Shown here piece by piece: positions 1-8,268 of a stretch of DNA of 64,000 nucleotides. The position numbers and the translations under genes were made by a program. The stretch's first letter is position 1. Every line of letters begins with the position of its first letter. This DNA is from Caulobacter sp. UNC358MFTsu5.1 (lineage in GTDB: Bacteria > Pseudomonadota > Alphaproteobacteria > Caulobacterales > Caulobacteraceae), in contig NZ_JONW01000001.1 of NCBI RefSeq assembly GCF_000712075.1, forward strand, positions 1-64,000, read 5' to 3'. The notes beneath the pieces were generated by a model, which did not search any database, had not been told where the DNA came from, and saw nothing but the letters and a program-made list of their open reading frames with translations.

Positions 1-40
1 TGTGGGGTCGTGAGCGGCTGAGTCTTGTCGGTCGCGGGCA

Positions 41-73
41 TAAGAAAAAGGGCGGGTCCGAGGACCCGCCCTT
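41..73 (-). terminator. Intrinsic terminator of the flagellin gene
   Basis: On the minus strand a perfect 12-bp stem (positions 73-62 with 59-48, AAGGGCGGGTCC type) with a two-base tip is followed at once by TTTTTCTTA. It lies 30 nt after the flagellin stop codon, the classical layout of a rho-independent terminator. Confidence 0.9.
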
Positions 74-102
74 CAAGATGCTGAACTCGAAGTCCGTACC
101 GC

Positions 103-924
103 TTAGCGGAACAGGCTGAGCACCGACTGCGTCGACTGGTTGGCGATCGACAGGGCTTGGACGCCCAGCTGCTGCTTGGTCTGCAGCGACTGCAGCTTGG
201 CGCTTTCCTTGGCCAGGTCGGCGTCGACCAGGTTGCCCACGCCGGCGTCGAGGCTGTCCTGCAGCTTGCCGACGAAGGTCAGGTGGGTGTCCAGGCCGGT
301 CGAGCTGGTGCCCAGCGACGCCAGCTTGTTGGTGGCGGTGCCCATGGCCGTCCCGACCGTGTCGATCATCGTCTTGGCCGCCGAGGCCGACGTGAAGGTC
401 GACGTCGTGGTCATGCCGATGCCCTTCAGCGACAGGGTCTTGGACCGGACCGTGAACTGCGAACCGTCCGAGTTGGCCAGGAAGGCCAGCTTCGGGGTCG
501 AGCCGTCGGCGATCGACACGCCGTTGAACTTGGCGTTGGTGACGGCCTTGGTGATCTGGTCGCGCAGGCTTTCGAAGTCCGACTTCAGGGCGTTGAACGA
601 AGCGGTGTTCAGCGAGGTGTCGGAAGCGGCCAGGGCCTTTTCCTTCATCTTGCCCAGCAGGTCGGTGACCGTGTCGCCGGCGGCCAGGGCCACGTCGATG
701 GTCGACTGGCCGCGTTGCAGCGAGTCCTTCACGGCGTTCAGCGAGCTGGCGGTCGACGACTGGACCTTGGCGGTCGCCCAGATCGCGCCGTTGTCCTTGG
801 CGGTGCTGATCTTCTTGCCGGTATTGATGCGTTGTTGCGTGACCTGCAGCTCCGAATTGGTGCTGTTCAGGTTTTGCAGGGCGATCATCGCGCCCGAGTT
901 CGTGTTGACGCTATTCAGCGGCAT
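103..924 (-). CDS. Flagellin (FljK/FljM/N/O type)
   Basis: This is a structural subunit of the polar flagellar filament, 273 residues, the usual size of Caulobacter flagellins. The N-terminal D0/D1 helices start [20 protein letters not shown] and include the conserved [10 protein letters not shown] region. The C-terminal D1/D0 helix ends in SVLSLFR. Between them is only a short variable central part, so there is no large D2/D3 domain. There is no signal peptide, as expected for type III export. It is monocistronic here, with its own terminator and an AT-rich upstream region. Caulobacter carries six flagellin paralogues, and I cannot say from sequence alone which one this is. Confidence 0.95.
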   Translation of the reverse strand: MPLNSVNTNSGAMIALQNLNSTNSELQVTQQRINTGKKISTAKDNGAIWATAKVQSSTASSLNAVKDSLQRGQSTIDVALAAGDTVTDLLGKMKEKALAASDTSLNTASFNALKSDFESLRDQITKAVTNAKFNGVSIADGSTPKLAFLANSDGSQFTVRSKTLSLKGIGMTTTSTFTSASAAKTMIDTVGTAMGTATNKLASLGTSSTGLDTHLTFVGKLQDSLDAGVGNLVDADLAKESAKLQSLQTKQQLGVQALSIANQSTQSVLSLFR

Positions 925-1208
925 CCGACTAGTTCCTATTCAAGGTTGTCGGCGTCATTTTGACTACCGAGAGCATTTTGCTCGCAACCAGGGTGTCGTC
1001 GGGCGGTTTAAAATGGATGAACTCGGAATATTGTTCGCGGCCAACTTTTATAGGTAGGCAATTTATGCTGCGTCGAGTTGTCTACGTTGGGTTTATGTGG
1101 CGTTTTGACGCAGTATTGGCTGAACACCAATAAATACTGGGCGCGGGTCGCTAGAGCGCCGTCCCGGTCGTCGGAGCGGCCCGCGACCAAACGTCCGGAG
1201 ATTGCGCG
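925..1208. other. Intergenic region upstream of flagellin, AT-rich
   Basis: No convincing gene is seen. The region is clearly more AT-rich than its surroundings. It holds a hairpin-like inverted repeat around 1109-1138 (arms CAGTATT / AATACTG) and must carry the flagellin promoter. I looked for a sigma-54 GG-N10-GC element on the minus strand and did not find one with correct spacing. Confidence 0.5.
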
Positions 1209-1553
1209 TCAGGCGCACAGCCGCTGCGGCGCCACGTCGCGGTCGTCGGCGTCGAAAAGATCGAAGGCCTCTTCCCAGGCCGCCTGCCGCGAGGCGCGCA
1301 GGGCCGCGTCGTCGATGATCCGGACGATCTGGTCCTCGCGGTCGTTCCACACCAGGCCGATGTCGGCGGCGCGCCCGGCGTCGCGGCCCAGCAGCAGGAT
1401 GATGTCGGCCTTCAGCACCCGCTCGGGGCTCAGCCGCATCAGGGTGCGTCCGCCGCCCAGGTCGCGATGGACGTCGGCGAAGTCGAGCACGGCCGAGATC
1501 ATGGCGGCGCTGACGGGGGCGACATGCCAGTCTTGAGCGAGGAGGCGGGTCAT
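1209..1553 (-). CDS. Hypothetical protein, 114 aa
   Basis: A small soluble protein that I do not recognise. The start at 1553 (MTRLLAQDW) is chosen because AGGAG lies 8 nt upstream; an in-frame start at 1625 would add 24 low-complexity residues without a ribosome site. The sequence is acidic and rich in Asp and Ala. It has a predicted helical C-terminal half (residues about 80-110) and no signal peptide or membrane segment. It is divergent from the WYL regulator at 1649, so the two may share a control region of about 95 bp. Function unknown. Confidence 0.6.
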   Translation of the reverse strand: MTRLLAQDWHVAPVSAAMISAVLDFADVHRDLGGGRTLMRLSPERVLKADIILLLGRDAGRAADIGLVWNDREDQIVRIIDDAALRASRQAAWEEAFDLFDADDRDVAPQRLCA

Positions 1554-1648
1554 GGGGCGGGCTCCTGAAGAGGCGTTCTGCCGGGCCGGTTTCTGAGTTT
1601 CCCTTTTGAGGGTGGCATGCGTCAAAAACGGTCGTATAGAGTCGCGCC

Positions 1649-2635
1649 ATGCGACACGACAAAGCCACCCGACTGCTGGACCTGGCCCGGATGCTGGCCG
1701 GATCGTCCGAGGGCATGACCCTGGACGAGATGGCCCGCGCCATGGACGTGGGCCGGCGCACGGCCGAGCGGATGCGCGACGCGGTGTGGGCCGCCTTCCC
1801 GCAGATGGAGGCGGTCGACGATCCGCCGACCAAGCGCTTCCGCATCCCGTCGGGCCTGGACAGCCTGTTCCAGACCCCGACCGCCGAGGAGCTGGCCGCC
1901 CTGCGCACGGCGGCCGACGGCTACGCCGCGGGCGGAGCCGAGGGGCGGGCCGCCGCCCTCTACGCCCTGGAGCGCAAGCTGATGTCGGCCCTGCGCGGCG
2001 CGGCGCGGCGCAAGGTGGCCCCCGACCTGGAGGCCCTGATCCAGGCCGAGACCATCGCCATCCACCCCGGCCCGCGCCCGTTCGAGGACGAGGCGGTGCT
2101 GACCGCCATCCGCACGGCCGTGAAGGGGCTGCAGGCCCTGTCGTTCCGCTACGAGGGCGGCAGCGCGCCCGGCCGCACCCGCAAGGTGACGCCCCTGGGC
2201 ATCCTGTTCGGCCACGCCAACTACCTGGTCGCCGCCGAGGGCAAGGATCCCAGGCCCCGCACCTTCCGCCTGGACCGGATGCACTCGGTCACGGCCCTCA
2301 GCGAGCCCGCCCCGCCGCCCGAGGACTTCTCGCTGCAGGCCTTCGCCGACGAGAGCTTCGGCATCTTCCACGGGGACATCGAGGACGTGGCCCTGCGCAT
2401 CGCGCCCGACCGCGCCGAGGACGCCCTGCGCTGGCGCTTCCACCCCAACCAGGCCGTGGTCCAGGAGGAGGACGGCTCGGTGCTGGTCACCTTCCGCGCC
2501 AGCGGCCTGCGCGAACTGGCCTGGCACCTGTTCACCTGGAGCGACGCGGTCGAGATCCTGTCGCCGCCCGGCCTGCGCGAGATGATGGTGCAGGAGCTGC
2601 GGACCGCGCTGAAGGCGCACGAGGGGCGCGGCTAG
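1649..2635 (+). CDS. HTH/WYL-domain transcriptional regulator
   Basis: A 328-residue DNA-binding regulator of the DeoR-like HTH plus WYL class. Residues 1-60 form a winged HTH (LLDLARMLAGSSEGMTLDEM, then a recognition helix with RRTAERMR). Residues about 145-225 are the WYL ligand-sensing domain, with the pattern FRYEGG, RTRKVTPLGILFG, NYLVA and FRLDRM; the name-giving W-Y-L is N-Y-L here. A C-terminal WCX-like extension follows. WYL proteins often sense nucleic acids or nucleotides and respond to DNA damage or phage, but no target can be named from context. Its last 4 bp overlap the convergent hydrolase gene. Confidence 0.88.
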   Translation: MRHDKATRLLDLARMLAGSSEGMTLDEMARAMDVGRRTAERMRDAVWAAFPQMEAVDDPPTKRFRIPSGLDSLFQTPTAEELAALRTAADGYAAGGAEGRAAALYALERKLMSALRGAARRKVAPDLEALIQAETIAIHPGPRPFEDEAVLTAIRTAVKGLQALSFRYEGGSAPGRTRKVTPLGILFGHANYLVAAEGKDPRPRTFRLDRMHSVTALSEPAPPPEDFSLQAFADESFGIFHGDIEDVALRIAPDRAEDALRWRFHPNQAVVQEEDGSVLVTFRASGLRELAWHLFTWSDAVEILSPPGLREMMVQELRTALKAHEGRG

Positions 2636-3492
2636 GGCCTGCTGTCGCCCGCCTTCTCCACGAACCCGCCCACCACGTCCGCGAAGGCGTCCGGCCGTTC
2701 CAGATAGATGAAGTGGCCGCCGCCGGTCATGATGATCCGTCGGGCGCCCGGGATCAGGGCCTCCAGGGCGCCGGCGTGGGCGTGGACGTCAGGCATGTCG
2801 ATTTCGCCGGTGACGATCAGGGTCGGGACCTTGATCTCGTCCAGCCGGCCCATGACCTCCGGCCCGTCCTTGATCATCCGCGACGCGCCGAAATTGCCGG
2901 GATGGGCGGTGAGGTCGGCCAGGACGAAGGCGCGCTGCGCCTCGGCGCCGGGCGTCAGGATGTAGGGGTCCTTGACCGCGTCGGCGAGGCGGCCCTGGGA
3001 CAGCAGCCCGACCAGGGTCATGGTCCGCTTGGTGAAGTGGTCGGTGGGCCTGAAGCCGTTCACCGCCGCGCCGACCAGCACCAGGCCGTCCACGGCTTCC
3101 GGATGGGCCAGGGCGAAGTCCACGGCGATCCCGCCGCCCGACGACGAGCCCAGCACGGTGGCGTGGTCGATCCCCGCGGCCTTCATCACCGCCGCCAGGT
3201 CGCCGACGGCGTCGTAGGGCGCGGTCGCGGCCGGCGAGTTTCCGTAGCCCCGCCGGTCGTAGCGCACCACCTTGAACCGGGCGCACAGCTTGGGCCAGGC
3301 GGCGTCGAAGGCCGAGCTGTCGAGGATGCCGTCGTGCAGCAGGACCAGGGCCTTGGGCCCGGACCCGCAGGTCTCGTAGGCCACCTTGCCGCCCTCCACG
3401 GGGACGAAGGCGGGCGCGGCGAGGGCGGGGGCTGCGCCGAGCAGCAGGCAGCCGGCCGCGATCGCCCACGCGGGCGTTGAAGGCAGTCGCAT
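2632..3492 (-). CDS. Secreted alpha/beta hydrolase
   Basis: A 286-residue alpha/beta-fold hydrolase with a Sec signal peptide (residues 1 to about 26, ending ALAAPA), so periplasmic or secreted. The oxyanion-hole strand is LLHDG (about 51-55). The nucleophile elbow is GSSSGG (115-120, Ser117). The acid is in TGEIDMPD (Asp232 or 235) and the catalytic His260 is in GGGHF. The family covers esterases, lactonases and peptidases; the substrate is not predictable. It is convergent with the WYL gene and 25 bp upstream of the XRE/DUF2975 pair on the same strand, but no operon is evident because those genes lie before it. Confidence 0.85.
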   Translation of the reverse strand: MRLPSTPAWAIAAGCLLLGAAPALAAPAFVPVEGGKVAYETCGSGPKALVLLHDGILDSSAFDAAWPKLCARFKVVRYDRRGYGNSPAATAPYDAVGDLAAVMKAAGIDHATVLGSSSGGGIAVDFALAHPEAVDGLVLVGAAVNGFRPTDHFTKRTMTLVGLLSQGRLADAVKDPYILTPGAEAQRAFVLADLTAHPGNFGASRMIKDGPEVMGRLDEIKVPTLIVTGEIDMPDVHAHAGALEALIPGARRIIMTGGGHFIYLERPDAFADVVGGFVEKAGDSRP

Positions 3493-3517
3493 CGATCTCT
3501 CCTGTGATGAAGGGCCG

Positions 3518-3775
3518 TCAGGCGCGCCTGAGCGTGTCCTGCCCGGCGTCGGGAAGCTGGTCGGTCGTGTCGTCCGGCGCGTATTCCAGGATGTCGCCGG
3601 GTTGGCAGTCCAGGTAGGCGCAGATGGCCTCGAGGGTCTCGAACTTCATGCCCTTCACCTTGCCCGACTTCAGCAGGGAGAGGTTGGCCTCGGTGATCCC
3701 GATGGCGCGGGCCAGGACGTTTGAGCGCACCTTGCGCCGGGCCAGCATGACGTCGAGGCGAAGGATGATCGGCAT
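3518..3775 (-). CDS. XRE-family HTH regulator (YozG-like)
   Basis: An 85-residue Cro/C1-type regulator: helix-turn-helix at residues about 10-65 with KVRSNVLARAIGITEANLS and the conserved FETLEAICAYLDCQPGDIL end typical of the small YozG group. The ATG at 3775 overlaps the stop codon of the DUF2975 gene (TGATG), so the two are translationally coupled. This XRE plus DUF2975 membrane-protein pairing recurs in many bacteria. The regulator presumably controls its own operon, perhaps with the membrane partner as sensor; this is inference. Confidence 0.85.
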   Translation of the reverse strand: MPIILRLDVMLARRKVRSNVLARAIGITEANLSLLKSGKVKGMKFETLEAICAYLDCQPGDILEYAPDDTTDQLPDAGQDTLRRA

Positions 3776-4371
3776 CAGACGAACGCCTCCCGGTCTTCCT
3801 CGATCTCGCGGCCCACCCGCATGACCTCGCCGATCACGAAGACCAGCAGGCCCAGCACGAAGGCCTGGACGCTGGCCATGTGGGCCCAGTTCCGGTCGAT
3901 CTCGTAGCCGGTGGCGGCCAGGAACAGGTGGCAGGCGAACGGCGACACGGCGTAGGCGCACAGCCACAGGCCGATGCGGCGGAACTGCACGGCGTTGGCG
4001 GGGGCGAACACCTTGCCCCCGGCGTAGAGCCGGAAAAGGCCGCGCAGGCTCCAGAACAGCATGATGATCGGCGTGGCCCGCACGATCCCCACCAGGCAGT
4101 AGACCAGCCGGTGGACCAGGGGCAGCGAGCCGAAGGCCACCGAGTTGGGCGGCCCCTCGCCGATGTAGCAGTTGTCCGGCCCGATCCGCAGCAGCTCGCC
4201 CTTGTAGAACAGCATGGCGGCCAGGGCGGCGATCAGGATCGCCACGGAGACGCTGAGCAGGCCGGTGAACAGCCAGGCCAGGGCGCGGCTGCCCAGGCGC
4301 ACGCGGCGCTGGGCGGCGGTCTCGGGCGCGGCCACGGTCTCGGCGCGCGGCTTGAGCTTGATCACGGACAT
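3775..4371 (-). CDS. DUF2975 membrane protein
   Basis: A 198-residue inner-membrane protein with four hydrophobic segments (about 31-55, 88-112, 132-152 and 162-182) and a charged C-terminus. The start at 4371 (MSVIKLKPR) is selected by AGGAGG 5-6 nt upstream; a longer in-frame start at 4419 has no such site. DUF2975 proteins are usually encoded with a small XRE regulator, as here (1-bp overlap). Molecular function is not established. Confidence 0.82.
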   Translation of the reverse strand: MSVIKLKPRAETVAAPETAAQRRVRLGSRALAWLFTGLLSVSVAILIAALAAMLFYKGELLRIGPDNCYIGEGPPNSVAFGSLPLVHRLVYCLVGIVRATPIIMLFWSLRGLFRLYAGGKVFAPANAVQFRRIGLWLCAYAVSPFACHLFLAATGYEIDRNWAHMASVQAFVLGLLVFVIGEVMRVGREIEEDREAFV

Positions 4372-4480
4372 GGCGACCTCCTGTGGTCTTACGCTCGTTC
4401 CGAAATTTCTTTCTGTCAAACGATAAATTCGGAAGGCCGATGCGGCCGCGAATTTCGGGCTCGATAATTTCGCCGGCCCG

Positions 4481-4507
4481 TGTCGAGAATGGCCGGACGG
4501 TTCCGAC
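4481..4507 (+). promoter_or_regulatory. Candidate ECF42-type promoter
   Basis: TGTCGA at 4481-4486 and CGAC at 4504-4507 are separated by 17 bp, about 50 bp before the DGPF gene start. From memory, the described target promoter of the ECF42 sigma group is TGTCGA at -35 and CG(A/T)C at -10, so this would be the autoregulated promoter of the downstream pair. Confidence 0.65.
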
Positions 4508-4557
4508 TAGCCCTCGAAAGCGCCGGGAGGACGGCGCTCCAACCGAAGGGAATAGCG

Positions 4558-4959
4558 ATGAAGTACATCCTGATGATGCAGTTCGCCCTGTCCGAGTGGC
4601 GGACCGAGATGATCACCAAATGGCCCAGCGAGGACATCCGGGCGCACATGGAGCACCTGCGTCTGTTCCGCGAGGAATTCAACGACACGGGCGAAATGGT
4701 GGTGACCCACGGTCTGGCCGGCCCCGACGACGCGCGGTTCGTGCGGGCCCGCCAGGGCGCGGCGCCGGAGGTGACGGACGGTCCGTTCCCCGAGACCAAG
4801 GAATTCCTGGCCGGCTACGTGATCGTCGACGTCGAGACGCCCGAGCGGGCCTACTACATCGCCTCGCGCTGGTCCGAGGGCCCCGGTCCCGGCGGCAAGC
4901 CGCTGAACCTGCCGGTCGAGGTGCGGCGGCTCATGTCGCCCAGCGGCGAGGAGATGTGA
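4558..4959 (+). CDS. YCII-related DGPF-motif protein
   Basis: A 133-residue protein of the YCII-related (dimeric alpha/beta barrel-like) family. It carries the name-giving DGPF motif (VTDGPFPETKEFLAGYVIVD, about residues 75-95) and the usual N-terminal MKYILMM. The ATG at 4558 is preceded by GAAGGGA. Its stop overlaps the GTG start of the sigma-factor gene (GTGA), showing translational coupling. DGPF proteins are the hallmark neighbours of ECF42 sigma factors; their biochemical role is unknown, and dehydrogenase- or muconolactone-isomerase-like folds have been suggested for the family. Confidence 0.88.
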   Translation: MKYILMMQFALSEWRTEMITKWPSEDIRAHMEHLRLFREEFNDTGEMVVTHGLAGPDDARFVRARQGAAPEVTDGPFPETKEFLAGYVIVDVETPERAYYIASRWSEGPGPGGKPLNLPVEVRRLMSPSGEEM

Positions 4960-6206
4960 CCTCGGCGGCGCTGGACCGCGCGACGACGGCCCTGCTGCGC
5001 GAGCTGGCGCCGCGGGTGCTGTCGGCCGTGGTCCGCCGCTATCGCGACTTCGCCGCCGGCGAGGACGCCGTGCAGGAGGCGCTGCTGGCCGCCACCCGCC
5101 AGTGGCCGCAGGTCGGCGTCCCGGCCAACCCGGGCGGCTGGCTGGTCCAGGTGGCGTCTCGCCGGATGACCGACCACATCCGGGGCGAGATCGCCCGGCG
5201 GCGGCGCGAGGCGGTCGCGGCCGAGGACGAGGGCGCGGTGGTGTCGCCGGGCGACGACCTGGATGTCCTGTCGATCCGGGACGACACGCTGGGCCTGCTG
5301 TTCATGTGCTGCCATCCGGCCCTGAGCTCGTCCTCGGCCATCGCCCTGACCCTGCGCGCCGTCGGCGGCCTGACCACGACCGAGATCGCCGGCGCCTTCC
5401 TGGTGCCCGAGGCGACGATGGCCCAGCGGATCAGCCGGGCCAAGCAGAGCATCCGGGTCTCGGGCGTGCCGTTCGAGGCCCCCGACGCCGCCGAGCGGGC
5501 CGGACGGCTGCGGTCGGTGCTGCACGTGCTCTACCTGATCTTCAACGAGGGCTACACCGCCAGCGCGGGACCGGACCTGCAGCGCGCCGATCTGGCGGGC
5601 GAGGCGATCCGGCTGGCGCGGCTGGTCCGGGGACTGCTGCCGGACGACGGCGAGGCGGCCGGCCTGCTGGCCCTGATGCTGCTGACCGACGCCCGCCGCG
5701 CGGCGCGGACGGGGGCGGACGGCGAGCTGGTCCCGCTGGCGGAGCAGGATCGCGGCCTCTGGGATCAGGCGGCCATCGCCGAGGGCGTGGCCCTGGTCGA
5801 GGCGGGCCTGTCGCGCGGGGCGATCGGCCCCTACCAGCTCCAGGCCGCCATCGCGGCGGTGCATGACGAGGCCCCCAGGGCCGAGGACACCGACTGGCCG
5901 CAGATCCTGGCGCTGTACGGCCTGCTGGAGCGGATGGCCGACAACCCGATGGTCCGCCTGAACCACGCCGTCGCCCTGGCCATGACGCGCGGACCCCGCG
6001 TGGGCCTGCGCCAGCTGGTCGAGCTGGAAACCGACAAGCGGCTGGCCGGCCATCACCGCCTGGCGGCCGTGCGGGCGCATCTGCTGGAGATGGCGGGCGA
6101 CCGGGCGGAGGCGGTCGAGGCCTACCGCACGGCGGCGGCGCTCACCGCCAGCGAGCCCGAGCAACGGTACCTGTCGGGCCGGGCGGCGCGGTTGGCTGAG
6201 TCCTAG
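4956..6206 (+). CDS. ECF42-type sigma factor with C-terminal TPR-like domain
   Basis: A 416-residue RNA polymerase sigma factor. Residues 1-80 give region 2 (RDFAAGEDAVQEALLAA) and about 115-170 region 4 (GGLTTTEIAGAFLVPEATMA). A long C-terminal extension (DUF6596, about 185-416) has the characteristic YLIFNEGY and GPYQLQAAIAAVH motifs and ends in a TPR-like helical repeat. The GTG start at 4956 overlaps the DGPF gene stop. ECF42 factors lack a dedicated anti-sigma factor, and none is encoded here; the C-terminal domain is thought to control activity. The candidate ECF42 promoter at 4481 suggests autoregulation. Confidence 0.92.
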   Translation: MTSAALDRATTALLRELAPRVLSAVVRRYRDFAAGEDAVQEALLAATRQWPQVGVPANPGGWLVQVASRRMTDHIRGEIARRRREAVAAEDEGAVVSPGDDLDVLSIRDDTLGLLFMCCHPALSSSSAIALTLRAVGGLTTTEIAGAFLVPEATMAQRISRAKQSIRVSGVPFEAPDAAERAGRLRSVLHVLYLIFNEGYTASAGPDLQRADLAGEAIRLARLVRGLLPDDGEAAGLLALMLLTDARRAARTGADGELVPLAEQDRGLWDQAAIAEGVALVEAGLSRGAIGPYQLQAAIAAVHDEAPRAEDTDWPQILALYGLLERMADNPMVRLNHAVALAMTRGPRVGLRQLVELETDKRLAGHHRLAAVRAHLLEMAGDRAEAVEAYRTAAALTASEPEQRYLSGRAARLAES

Positions 6207-6216
6207 GCGCGGAACG

Positions 6217-7074
6217 CTAGGGCGCGGGGCAGCCCAGGTCCGCGACGTAGACCCGCCAGCCGCTCACGGCCGCTCCGCGCTGTTCCTCGGTTCCGCCGTT
6301 GGAGATGGCGCCGAAGGACTGGCCGGTGATCTGGTTCAGGATGGCGTCGAGCGCGTCGACGACCTGTTCCGGTCCGTAGTGGCGCACGCCCTCGAAGGCG
6401 TCGGCCGCGTGGTTCGTCAGCGAGATCGCCGGCACGGCCAGGACGTGGCGATCGTCCATGTGGGCCACGATCGCCGGAACGCCGGCGGGACCCAGCGCTT
6501 CCAGCCGCGCGAAGATCGCCCGCTGTCGGACGTCGGCGCCGGGACGTCCGCGCAGTCCGCCCAGCTCGGAAACCAGACGACGGACTTCCGCATCGTGGGC
6601 GGCGGGGGCGGGGACGGCGCGAAGCAAGGCGGCCTGGCGGGCGATCTCGCTCCGCACGCCCGCCTGCGCCTGGGCCGTGGCGGGCGTCAGCGCCTTGGGG
6701 GAATAGCCGGCGAAATAGAACTGCGGCGGCGAACCGGCCTGGGTCAGGAAGAGCAGGGCTCGCCGGTCGACGGCGGCGCGCAGGGCGTCGGGCGGCGGAA
6801 GATAGGCCTCGTCCTTGGGGTAGATCTGGACGGCGCCCGGCATGGGGCCCTTGAGCGACGTCGCGTCCGCCAGGGGTGCGGCGATGTAGGCGGGATGCTC
6901 GACGGCCTTGGCCAGGGTCGCCTGCGACAAGCCGAAGCGCGCTTCCACGATGCTGGACGAGGCGGCGACCAGCCGTGCCAGTTCGGGCGAGGCGGGGCAG
7001 GCGCGCGGCGCTGCGGCGGCGGGCCCGGCGACCAGGGTCGCGACGCACGCCCAAGACGCGAAACGTGTCAGCAC
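6217..7074 (-). CDS. Exported hypothetical protein, 285 aa
   Basis: A protein of unknown function with a Sec signal peptide (residues 1 to about 23, ending GPAAAAP). The GTG start at 7074 has GGGAG 6 nt upstream. The C-terminal half (about 175-275) is helical and resembles a HEAT-like segment (LEALGPAGVPAIVAHMDD). A region around ALLFLTQAGSPPQFYFAGY (about 95-115) is a beta sandwich-like stretch. It sits between the convergent sigma factor (11 bp away) and topoisomerase IB on the same strand. Confidence 0.7.
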   Translation of the reverse strand: MLTRFASWACVATLVAGPAAAAPRACPASPELARLVAASSSIVEARFGLSQATLAKAVEHPAYIAAPLADATSLKGPMPGAVQIYPKDEAYLPPPDALRAAVDRRALLFLTQAGSPPQFYFAGYSPKALTPATAQAQAGVRSEIARQAALLRAVPAPAAHDAEVRRLVSELGGLRGRPGADVRQRAIFARLEALGPAGVPAIVAHMDDRHVLAVPAISLTNHAADAFEGVRHYGPEQVVDALDAILNQITGQSFGAISNGGTEEQRGAAVSGWRVYVADLGCPAP

Positions 7075-7130
7075 GACGAACTCCCGAAAACCCCGGCCAA
7101 GCTTGGCGCGGGAGGGGAGGGTTCGCAAGC

Positions 7131-8150
7131 TCAGGCCGCCACCAGCTTCAGCAGCGCCAGTTCCTTCCCCCTCGGCGACCCGGTCCGCCGCTTGGGTAGT
7201 CGGCTGGTCTCGAAGGCCTCCAGCACCTTGGGGTGGATATAGGCCGCGCGGCAGACGGCCGGGGTGTTGCCTAGCAGGCCCGCCACCGCCTTGACGCAGG
7301 TGTTGAGCGTGCGCTTGGCCTCGGTCTTGGTGGCGGGCTTGGGGCTGAGGCTCAGCGCCTCCAGGGCGGCGAGCGAGCCGTACCAGGTGCGGAAGTCCTT
7401 GGCCGAGAAGTCGTCGCCGCAGGCCGCGCGGATGTAGTCGTTGACGTCGCTGCTCTCGATCGCGCGCCGCTGGCCGTCCTCGTCGAGATACTGGAACAAT
7501 CGCTGGCCGCGCAGCTCCTGGCAGGCGCCGACGATCCGCGCCAGGCGACGGTCGCGGAAGCCGGTGCGGTGCATCTTGCCGCTCTTGCCCCGGAACTCGA
7601 ACACCGCCCCGCCGCCCGCCAGCTTCAGGTGGCGCTTCTGCATGGTGGTCAGGCCGAAGCTCTTGTTGGTCTTGGCGTATTCGTCGTTGCCGACCCGGAT
7701 CAGGGTCAGTTCCAGCAGGCTGACCACGGCGGCCAGCACCTTCTCGCGCGGCAGGCCCCGGCGGGCGAGGTCGGTCTCGACCCGCCGGCGCAGGCGGGGC
7801 AGGGCGCGGCCGAAGGCGGCCATGCGGTCGTACTTGCGCGCGTCGCGGTCGGCCCGCCATTCGAGGTGGTAGCGATACTGCTTGCGGCCCTTCTGGTCGC
7901 GGCCCACCGCCTGGATGTGGCCGTTGGGGTCGGGGCAGATCCAGACGTTCGTCCAGGCGGGCGGGATGGCCAGGGCCTTGATCCGGTCCAGGGTCGCCTC
8001 GTCCTTCACCGGACGGCCGTCCTCGTCGGCGTAGGCGAAGCCCTTGCCGTGCGCCAGCCGGCGGATGCCCTGCTCCTGGTCATTGACATAGGCCAGCAGG
8101 GTGCGTTCGGCGGGTGTGGTTTCCAGCGTGTCGCGGGGCACGGCGGTCAC
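7131..8150 (-). CDS. DNA topoisomerase IB
   Basis: A 339-residue poxvirus-type type IB topoisomerase, which relaxes supercoils by a 3'-phosphotyrosyl intermediate. The N-terminal domain has the conserved IPPAWTNVWICPDPNGHIQA stretch (about 62-82). The catalytic domain contains LTLIRVGNDEYAKTN and KDFRTWYGS. The nucleophile is Tyr304 in CRAAYIHP. The length matches bacterial members of the family. Such enzymes are accessory in bacteria and are often near DNA-repair genes; no such neighbour is present here. Confidence 0.95.
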   Translation of the reverse strand: MTAVPRDTLETTPAERTLLAYVNDQEQGIRRLAHGKGFAYADEDGRPVKDEATLDRIKALAIPPAWTNVWICPDPNGHIQAVGRDQKGRKQYRYHLEWRADRDARKYDRMAAFGRALPRLRRRVETDLARRGLPREKVLAAVVSLLELTLIRVGNDEYAKTNKSFGLTTMQKRHLKLAGGGAVFEFRGKSGKMHRTGFRDRRLARIVGACQELRGQRLFQYLDEDGQRRAIESSDVNDYIRAACGDDFSAKDFRTWYGSLAALEALSLSPKPATKTEAKRTLNTCVKAVAGLLGNTPAVCRAAYIHPKVLEAFETSRLPKRRTGSPRGKELALLKLVAA

Positions 8151-8268
8151 CGTTCCACGGGACGGCGTACGCCGTGTTCGGAATTATCCTGGGCCATCAC
8201 TCGCTCCCAACCCTAATGTCCGCCAACGTGGTAGACGGAGCGCCGGTTCCGGGAGCGACGCGCCAGAC

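Noticed and set aside
925..1080. Sigma-54 promoter for flagellin
   Set aside because: TGG...GC pairs are present but the GG-N10-GC spacing is not met on the minus strand.
1008..1190. Sixty-codon frame upstream of the flagellin gene
   Set aside because: No ribosome site, unusual composition and location in the promoter region.
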